Source: JALHFZ01 sp963674625 (GTDB lineage Bacteria; Synergistota; Synergistia; Synergistales; Aminobacteriaceae). Taken from it: DNA of 64,000 nucleotides. The notes beneath the pieces are model-generated. The model worked only from the letters and a program-made list of their open reading frames with translations. It ran no database searches and was not told the origin of the DNA. Shown here in pieces: positions 58,560 to 64,000 of the stretch. The number at the start of each line of letters is the position of its first letter. Position 1 is the first letter of the stretch. Both the position numbers and the translations under genes were made by a program. The stretch spans positions 1,054,001 through 1,118,000 of the forward strand of contig CAXXXO010000004.1 of assembly GCA_963674625.2 (NCBI GenBank), written 5' to 3'.

Positions 58560-59332
58560 GAGGACTCCTCCTCCCTTTCTCTTTCCGCCGCTTGTGAGTA
58601 GCGGGTTCCGTAGTCCTCTTTTTCCCTGTCCGTGAGAATTCCGAGAGGGAGATCGGTCGATTTGAGTTCTTCGAGCATCTCCCAGGGGGACTTCGCTCCG
58701 TTGAACCGGCCGAAATGGGTAGGGCAGGGAGAGAGGGCCTCCACGAAGGAAAATCCTCTTTTCGCCAGCCCACCTTCGATGAGGCGTGCTAGCTTCCCCG
58801 GTTCGGCAACGGTCCCCCGGGCCACATAGGGCGCGCCTGCCGCCGCCGCGAGAGCGCAGAGGTCGAAGCCTTCCTCCATATGCCCCAGGGAGGATGTGGC
58901 GGTGATGCTCCCCGAAGGGGTGGTGCCCGAGTACTGTCCGCCCGTCATGCCGTAGTTGAAGTTGTTCGCCACGAGGGCCGTGACGTTCACGTTCCGCCTG
59001 GCGGCGTGGATGAGGTGGTTTCCGCCGATGGTGGCGCCGTCGCCGTCCCCCATGAGGGCGATGACAGTCAGGTCCGGATTGGCCAGGGCAATCCCCGTGG
59101 CGAAGGCAAGGGCCCTGCCGTGGGTCCCATGAAAGGCGTTCACCCGGAGGTAGTCATCCGCCCACCCCCAGCAGCCGATCCCCGACACGGCCACGGTCTT
59201 TCTGCGGTCGAGGCCGAGGGAGGCGAAGGCCTGCAGCAGCGCCCGGAGGACGGTTCCGTTGCCGCATCCGGGGCACCAGATGGTGGGGAGCTTTTCCTCC
59301 GCGAGATATTCCCTGTAGAGTTGGTCTGTCAT
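58556..59332 (-). CDS. korB: 2-oxoacid:ferredoxin oxidoreductase beta subunit
   Basis: TPP-binding subunit of 258 residues: WCPGCGNGTVLRALLQAF with the CPGCG cluster/TPP motif, GIGCWGWADDYLRVNAFHGT then HGRALAFATGIALANPDL, the TPP loop GDGDGATIGGNHLIHAARR and NFNYGMTGGQYSGTTPSG. The residue pattern is nearest to 2-oxoglutarate or 2-oxoisovalerate type enzymes; the acid used is not certain. Overlaps both neighbours by 4 bases. Confidence 0.94.
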   Translation of the reverse strand: MTDQLYREYLAEEKLPTIWCPGCGNGTVLRALLQAFASLGLDRRKTVAVSGIGCWGWADDYLRVNAFHGTHGRALAFATGIALANPDLTVIALMGDGDGATIGGNHLIHAARRNVNVTALVANNFNYGMTGGQYSGTTPSGSITATSSLGHMEEGFDLCALAAAAGAPYVARGTVAEPGKLARLIEGGLAKRGFSFVEALSPCPTHFGRFNGAKSPWEMLEELKSTDLPLGILTDREKEDYGTRYSQAAEREREEESS

Positions 59333-60477
59333 GATGCAGCCTCCTCGATGGCGGCAAGGATCTCCTGCGGCTTCAGCAAGGCTCCGTCCACCCGGTTCAC
59401 CCTCCGCACGGGACAGCCCGGGACGCCGGTCCCGTTGAGCCGTTCCACTTCCCGTGCAGCCTGTCCCAGGTTGAGTTCCGCCACGATTACGGCCTTCATG
59501 CGGGAGAGAAGGGAGCGGACTTCCTCCTCGGGAAAGGGCCAGAGGGTGGTGAGTTCGAGAAGCCCAGCCCGTATTCCCCGGTTTCGGGCACTGCGGACGG
59601 CAGCCCTCGATGACCGGGCCGAGCAGCCGAAGGAGATGACGGCCACCTCGGCGTACTCAAGTTCGAGAGAGCGGGTGCGGACGATGCGCTCACGGTTCCC
59701 CTCGATCTTCTCCGTAAGGTGCCGGATGACCCGGTCGGCCGCGGCGGGGTTTGCTGCCTGGCCACCCCGCTCGTCGTGCATGGAACCGGTGATCCGGTAG
59801 ATATAGTCTCCGCCGAAGGGGGGCAGGGGAGGAAGGGTCGCTCCGCCGAAGGCGAAGGGGCGGTAGTCGGAGGGAGGGCAGTCGGGGAGGGGGCGGATCC
59901 CCTTCTCATCTTCGGATGGACGGCGGTACTCGACTCCCTCCCGGACCTTTCCGATGGCCGCGTCGGCGAGGAGCACCACGGGGGTGCGGAATTCCTCAGC
60001 GAGACGGAAGGCACGGATGGTCAGATCGTAGCAGTCCTGCACCGAGGAGGGGACGAGGGTGATGATGCCGTGGTCTCCGTGGGTTCCCCAACGGGCCTGC
60101 TGCACGTCCCCCTGGGCGGGCTTCGTGGCCATTCCCGTGGAGGGGCCGGACCGCTGGACGTTCACCACCACGCAGGGGATCTCCCCCATGACGGCCATGC
60201 CGAGGTTCTCCTGCATCAGAGAAAATCCGGGGCCGCTCGTGGCGGTGAAGGAACGTTTTCCCGCCAGCGAGGCCCCGACGATGGCGGCCATGCTCGAGAG
60301 TTCGTCCTCCATCTGCACGAACATCCCGCCTAAGCCGGGCAGACGGCGGGAGGCGATCTCGGCGATCTCCGAGGAAGGGGTGATGGGGTAGCCGGCGTAG
60401 AACCGCACTCCGGCTGCGAAGGCCCCTTCGGCTATGGCCTCGTTGCCCGAGGCGAAGACAGGACCGTCTGTGTCCAT
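59329..60477 (-). CDS. korA: 2-oxoacid:ferredoxin oxidoreductase alpha subunit
   Basis: Subunit of 382 residues: GNEAIAEGAFAAGVRFYAGY, PITPSSEIAEIASRRLPGLG, FVQMEDELSSMAAIVGASLA and SFTATSGPGFSLMQENLGMA, the KorA/VorB motifs, then the transketolase C-domain (VAVISFGCSARSSRAAVRSA). ATG 60477 has AAAGGTGG upstream. No delta (ferredoxin-like) subunit gene is adjacent on either side, so a separate ferredoxin must serve it. Lies 31 bases behind the EamA gene. Confidence 0.94.
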   Translation of the reverse strand: MDTDGPVFASGNEAIAEGAFAAGVRFYAGYPITPSSEIAEIASRRLPGLGGMFVQMEDELSSMAAIVGASLAGKRSFTATSGPGFSLMQENLGMAVMGEIPCVVVNVQRSGPSTGMATKPAQGDVQQARWGTHGDHGIITLVPSSVQDCYDLTIRAFRLAEEFRTPVVLLADAAIGKVREGVEYRRPSEDEKGIRPLPDCPPSDYRPFAFGGATLPPLPPFGGDYIYRITGSMHDERGGQAANPAAADRVIRHLTEKIEGNRERIVRTRSLELEYAEVAVISFGCSARSSRAAVRSARNRGIRAGLLELTTLWPFPEEEVRSLLSRMKAVIVAELNLGQAAREVERLNGTGVPGCPVRRVNRVDGALLKPQEILAAIEEAAS

Positions 60478-60508
60478 GATGAACCACCTTTCATTTCAGA
60501 AAAAAATC

Positions 60509-61426
60509 TCACGGCAGAAGCCGTCCCTCCGGCAGGGGAGTATTTTCCTGACTGGCGGGAAGCAAAAGGATTCCCAGAAAGATGAGGGCCACCCCTCCCA
60601 GGGAGGGGACGGAGAGACGCTCCCCCAGCACGACGGCGGAGAGGACGCAGGCGGTAAGGGGCTCCGCCAGAGAGAGGGTGTAGGCGTCCCGGAGAAAGAT
60701 CTTCCGCAGGCCGAGGGAGAAGATGGACAGGGGAAAGGCCATGGTGAGGAAGCCGAGGGCCAAGGCCACCGACGCCCCCCGGGGGGAGAAGACCCAGGAA
60801 GCTCCCATGAGAAGGAGGACCGGCACGCCGACGATCATGGCCGCCGTCATGGTGACCGTGGCGGACTGCACGGAGTTGAGGGCGGCTCCCTGCCGCTTCA
60901 GGCCGAGCCCCATGAGGGCGAAAAGAAAGGAGGCGAGAAAGGCCAGGGCGATCCCCCCTCCGTGGAGGCGGATGTTGCCCCCCTTGCCGCCGAGGATGAG
61001 AAGAACGCACCCTGAAATGGCCACGGCGGTGGAGAGAAGCCACTTCTTTGAGAGGGGCTCGTGCTCCGCTGCTGCGCCGAGGGCTCCGGCGAACATGGGG
61101 GCTGCCCCGATGGCGATGAGGGTCCCCACGGAGACTCCCGTCAGCTTGATGGCGGTGAAAAAGCAGAACTGAAAGCCCGTCACTCCTGCCGCCCCCATGA
61201 GGAGGGGGCGGAGAAGGGTCTTTCGGAAAAAGGAAAGCCCTTCCTTCGTGAGGGCGGAATAGCCCAGCAGGATGAGCCCGGACAGGGTGATCCGGACGCT
61301 CCCCACGGTGAGGGGGTGGGCGCCGTCCGGGGCAAGCTCCTGAAGAGTGCCCGTCATTCCCCAGCAGAGGCCGGCCAGCAGCACCATGGACATGCCCTTC
61401 AGACGCTCCCGCTGAAAGCCGTTCAT
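60509..61426 (-). CDS. EamA/DMT-superfamily transporter
   Basis: Ten-helix drug/metabolite exporter of 305 residues with two EamA repeats: MSMVLLAGLCWGMTGTLQEL and AGVTGFQFCFFTAIKLTGVS in the first, LALGFLTMAFPLSIFSLGLR and DAYTLSLAEPLTACVLSAVV with LGERLSVPSLGGVALIFLGI in the second. Relatives export amino acids; here it could remove surplus amino or 2-oxo acids. ATG 61426 overlaps the SUI1-like stop. An ORF start at 61477 lies within the upstream gene. Confidence 0.9.
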   Translation of the reverse strand: MNGFQRERLKGMSMVLLAGLCWGMTGTLQELAPDGAHPLTVGSVRITLSGLILLGYSALTKEGLSFFRKTLLRPLLMGAAGVTGFQFCFFTAIKLTGVSVGTLIAIGAAPMFAGALGAAAEHEPLSKKWLLSTAVAISGCVLLILGGKGGNIRLHGGGIALAFLASFLFALMGLGLKRQGAALNSVQSATVTMTAAMIVGVPVLLLMGASWVFSPRGASVALALGFLTMAFPLSIFSLGLRKIFLRDAYTLSLAEPLTACVLSAVVLGERLSVPSLGGVALIFLGILLLPASQENTPLPEGRLLP

Positions 61427-61839
61427 CCCCGTCCGCCCGTTCCCCGGGTCACCTTCGTTCCCCTGCGGGTGAACCACTCGGCAGCCCGCTCCACCTGATC
61501 TCCCTGAAGAAGGATCCGCCGTTCTTCCTCTTCGTAGGCTCCTCCGCAGCCGAGATCGGTCCGGAGGGATCGGGCAAGGCCCCCGGGGTCGGAAGGATCT
61601 CCCTCCCGGAAGGTGAGGGAGGTGACGGTCTTTCCGCCCCGGCCGCGGGTCTCCCGGGCGAGGATGACCCTGCCGGGAAGAGCCCGCTCGGGCAGGGCGG
61701 GTTCGGGAAGGGGGGCCTTTTCCTCAGGGGTTTCCGTCTTTTGGGGCATATTTTTTCCGAGAAGCTCCCCGAGGGAGAGCCCGAGGGGAAGGGAATCTTC
61801 GTCAACTGGAATGGAAGGGGGTTTCTGCCGTTTCGCCAT
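61423..61839 (-). CDS. SUI1/YciH-like translation initiation factor domain protein
   Basis: A 138-residue protein with a proline- and glutamate-rich N-terminal 60 residues and a C-terminal SUI1 (eIF1-like) domain: VILARETRGRGGKTVTSLTF, LARSLRTDLGCGGAYEEEER and RILLQGDQVERAAEWFTRRG. Bacterial YciH members may influence start-codon selection; the role is not established. ATG 61839 after GGAGG. Start of a probable operon with the EamA exporter and korABC. Confidence 0.85.
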   Translation of the reverse strand: MAKRQKPPSIPVDEDSLPLGLSLGELLGKNMPQKTETPEEKAPLPEPALPERALPGRVILARETRGRGGKTVTSLTFREGDPSDPGGLARSLRTDLGCGGAYEEEERRILLQGDQVERAAEWFTRRGTKVTRGTGGRG

Positions 61840-61954
61840 AATTTCCTCCGGAGCCGAAGAGTGTCGGCCTTCTATTCATTTTATCCGAATTATTCTAGAA
61901 TAGACGGCGAGAAAAGACCAGCCTGGCGCTGAGCGAAGGGATGGAGATCGAACG

Positions 61955-63157
61955 ATGCGATGGACAGGGTGGATTCTTCTCTCTGTGTGCTTTCTTATGG
62001 CCTATGTGCTCCGGCTCTCGGCGGGAGTGCTCCGGGAGGTCCTCGGGGCGGATTTCGCCCTCTCGGCCTCGACCTTCGGACTCATGTCCTCCATGGCCTT
62101 CTATTCCTACACCCTCATGCAGATCCCCGTGGGGGTGCTGGCGGACACGAAGGGAGTCCGGTTCACGGTAGTCGGGGGGATGGTTCTCGCGGGGGCGGGG
62201 GCCCTGGTCTTCGCGGCGGCTCCGGCCGTCTGGGGGCTCTATATCGGAAGAATACTCATCGGGGCGGGCGTCGCGGGGGCCTTCGTCTGCGCCATGCGCT
62301 TTCTCGCAAATCACTTCAGCGGGGAGGTCTTCGGCACTCTGTCGGGGGTGACCTCCTTCATCGGCAATACGGGGGCGATCCTTGCCCAGGCCCCCCTGGC
62401 CCTTCTCGTGGCGCTCCTCACCTGGAGGGTGACCTTTTCCGTCCTCGGAGGAATCTGCCTGCTTCTCGCCCTTCTCGCCTTTCTGATCCTTCCGCCGGAA
62501 CCATGCAGCGGCGCGAAAACGCCTTTTTCTCTCCGCTCACTCAGAAAGGGAATCGCCGCCGTCTACTCCCGGCGGGGCATGACCGCCGTCACCATCAGCT
62601 ACCTCGCCACGTCGAGCTGCTTTTTCGTCCTCTCGGGAACCTGGGGGGTCTCCTGGGTCTCAGCCGTGGCAGGCCTCGGCAGCGGTCCCTTTCTCGTGGG
62701 ACTCAACGCGGCAGGGATCATGGTCGGCGTGGTGGCAGCAGGACGAATCTCCGACCGGCTCAGAAGCCGCAGAAAACCCCTCATCTTTTTCGCGGGCGTC
62801 CAGGCCCTGCTCTGGACGGTCTTCGTCTTCTTCGGAGCATCCCTGCCCCAGGGAATTCTCGCACCCTTTTTCTTTTCCCTCGGTTTTTTCGGCGGTGCGC
62901 TGGTCATCTCGTGGGCTATCGCCAAGGAGCTGAACACTGCCGGCACCACGGGGCTCTCCATCGCATTGATCAATACGGCGGCCTTTCTGTCCGTGGCGAT
63001 ACTGACCTCTCTCATAGGGTTTGTCCTTGACTGGGGCAGTGCCCTTCCGCCGGCCGAGGTCTACCGGAACGCTTTTGCCCTCCAGTTCGCCGTGGCGGCT
63101 GCGGGGTTTTTCGCCTCCCTCTTTGTCCCCGAATCCTTTGGACAAAGGGCGGAGTGA
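61955..63157 (+). CDS. MFS transporter
   Basis: Major facilitator with twelve predicted helices, 400 residues. Signatures: RLSAGVLREVLGADFALSAS, MQIPVGVLADTKGVRFTVVG (loop 2-3 motif A form), GRILIGAGVAGAFVCAMRFL and AGRISDRLRSRRKPLIFFAG (second-half motif). Resembles the ACS/NarK-like anion or organic acid carriers. ATG 61955 has GGAG eight bases upstream. Ends 4 bases before the convergent permease gene. Substrate unknown. Confidence 0.9.
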   Translation: MRWTGWILLSVCFLMAYVLRLSAGVLREVLGADFALSASTFGLMSSMAFYSYTLMQIPVGVLADTKGVRFTVVGGMVLAGAGALVFAAAPAVWGLYIGRILIGAGVAGAFVCAMRFLANHFSGEVFGTLSGVTSFIGNTGAILAQAPLALLVALLTWRVTFSVLGGICLLLALLAFLILPPEPCSGAKTPFSLRSLRKGIAAVYSRRGMTAVTISYLATSSCFFVLSGTWGVSWVSAVAGLGSGPFLVGLNAAGIMVGVVAAGRISDRLRSRRKPLIFFAGVQALLWTVFVFFGASLPQGILAPFFFSLGFFGGALVISWAIAKELNTAGTTGLSIALINTAAFLSVAILTSLIGFVLDWGSALPPAEVYRNAFALQFAVAAAGFFASLFVPESFGQRAE

Positions 63158-63161
63158 TCTA

Positions 63162-64000
63162 TTACTCGTACCGCAGCGCCTCGATGGGGTTGAGCAGGGA
63201 AGCTTTCCAGGCGGGGTAGTATCCAAAGAAGATCCCCACGAAGACCGAGAAGCCGAAGGCCAGCACCACCGACCCCGGCGAGACCATGGTGGCCCACCCG
63301 AGAAAGCCGGTGATGATCTTCGATGCCGATATGCCCAGCAGAATTCCGATAACTCCTCCGGCGATGGAGAGCAGAAGAGCCTCGAGAAGAAACTGGATGC
63401 GGATGTCCGAGGCGCGGGCGCCCACGGCCATCCGGATGCCGATCTCCCGGGTCCGTTCACTCACGGAGACGAGCATTATGTTCATGATGCCGATGCCCCC
63501 TACCAGCAGCGACACGGAGGCCACCGCCCCGAGGAGGAGGGACATCACCTTGGTTGACTGGGCTGCCGCGTCGAGCATCTCAGCCATGTTGCGGACGTCG
63601 AAATCGTCTTCCCGCCCGTTGCCCGTCTTGTGCCGTTGCTGCAGAATGGCCCTGATCTCCCTCTCCGCTTCGGAGACGGAATCACCGTCCACTGCCGAGA
63701 CGGTGATTCGCTGTACCGAATTGGCGGCGGCCCGGCGGAAGAGCCTGCGCTGGGCCGTGAGAAGAGGGACGAAGGCCGTATCGTCCTGGTCCTGTCCCCA
63801 GGGGGTTTGTCCCTTGGGGGCCAGAACGCCGATCACCTCCATGGGAACGTTCCTGATACGGAGGCTTTTTCCGATGGGGTCTTCCTCGCCGAAGAGTTTT
63901 TTCGCCGCGGTGGTTCCCAGGACGACGACCTTCGCGCCCCCCTTGGCCTCCCCTTCGAGGAAAAACCGTCCGCTCGAGATTTTCCATTCCCGGATATCGA
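63162..64000 (-). CDS. MacB-type ABC transporter permease (N-terminus beyond window)
   Basis: C-terminal 279 residues of a FtsX/MacB-like permease; the frame is open to base 64000. A periplasmic MacB_PCD-type portion (VLGTTAAKKLFGEEDPIGKS, IGVLAPKGQTPWGQDQDDTA, RRAAANSVQRITVSAVDGDS) is followed by three helices with the FtsX signature LLVGGIGIMNIMLVSVSERT, REIGIRMAVGARASDIRIQF and the end PAWKASLLNPIEALRYE. Such permeases export macrolides, peptides or lipoproteins with a separate ATPase or adaptor, presumably encoded to the right. Confidence 0.9.
   Translation of the reverse strand, partial: DIREWKISSGRFFLEGEAKGGAKVVVLGTTAAKKLFGEEDPIGKSLRIRNVPMEVIGVLAPKGQTPWGQDQDDTAFVPLLTAQRRLFRRAAANSVQRITVSAVDGDSVSEAEREIRAILQQRHKTGNGREDDFDVRNMAEMLDAAAQSTKVMSLLLGAVASVSLLVGGIGIMNIMLVSVSERTREIGIRMAVGARASDIRIQFLLEALLLSIAGGVIGILLGISASKIITGFLGWATMVSPGSVVLAFGFSVFVGIFFGYYPAWKASLLNPIEALRYE

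Noticed and set aside
1..64000. tRNA, rRNA or CRISPR loci
   Set aside because: No cloverleaf with a T-arm GGTTCRA pattern, no rRNA-like stretch and no regularly spaced repeats were noticed by eye; a tRNAscan or CRISPR search would be decisive.

Overview
The window looks like a chromosomal segment of a strictly anaerobic, amino-acid- and peptide-fermenting bacterium. I would place it near the Synergistota (Synergistaceae such as Aminivibrio or Aminobacterium), but this is inferred from gene content only; there is no rRNA or other phylogenetic marker here. Supporting content: Fe-S serine dehydratase and cysteine desulfidase, a 2-oxoacid:ferredoxin oxidoreductase, a Dps-like thioferritin, a selenocysteine-containing glycine/sarcosine/betaine-reductase-type component B, several M20/M24/M29 peptidases, and many amino-acid or peptide transporters (TRAP, Dpp, Liv, Tct, SSS). 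No rRNA, tRNA or CRISPR array was seen.

Layout. 1-5.7 kb: leftward serine/cysteine deamination operon (sdaAB fusion, cyuA-like, TRAP dctQ and dctM, cut by the left edge) with a divergent GntR regulator. 5.8-16.5 kb: alkylation repair pair (alkA, ogt), a PHP phosphatase, a 1115-residue exported Ig/SH3 protein, GNAT, HxlR plus fluoride channel, a truncated IS5 transposase, Fic, YbaK and an unknown protein. 16.6-24.8 kb: peptide-use operon (frameshifted M24 aminopeptidase, dppABCDF, gamma-glutamyltransferase). 25-32 kb: thioferritin, amidohydrolase plus Na+ symporter, frameshifted homoserine dehydrogenase, aldose epimerase, pheA. 32-35.5 kb: leftward aroA-aroC-aroK operon behind a 5' leader that reads as a Tyr/Phe attenuator. 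35.6-43.9 kb: macro-domain protein, PLP serine dehydratase, two M20 hydrolases, free-standing B3/4 and tRNA-binding proteins, D-serine/D-threonine enzyme, CdaR-type regulator. 44-47 kb: grdE-grdB(UGA)-grdX. 47.1-58.1 kb: visibly AT-richer liv and tct modules, each bounded by copies of one roughly 75-bp palindromic repeat. 58-64 kb: korABC, EamA exporter, SUI1-like protein, MFS transporter and a MacB-type permease cut by the right edge.

How it fits together. Peptides and amino acids enter through Dpp, Liv, TRAP, Tct and SSS transporters, are cleaved by aminopeptidases, GGT and M20 hydrolases, deaminated by three different serine/cysteine lyases, and the resulting 2-oxoacids are oxidised by the ferredoxin oxidoreductase. 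The Grd-type selenoprotein would be a reductive (Stickland-type) electron sink. Its partner subunits GrdA, GrdC and GrdD are not in this window.

The strongest second-look items are the aro-operon attenuator (Tyr4 leader peptide, terminator, and a 13-bp anti-terminator pairing), the in-frame UGA of grdB with a hairpin just after it, and the three-copy repeat that bounds the liv and tct modules and also forms the 3' end of korC. Two conserved genes (pepP, hom) carry single frameshifts, which may be real or assembly errors.
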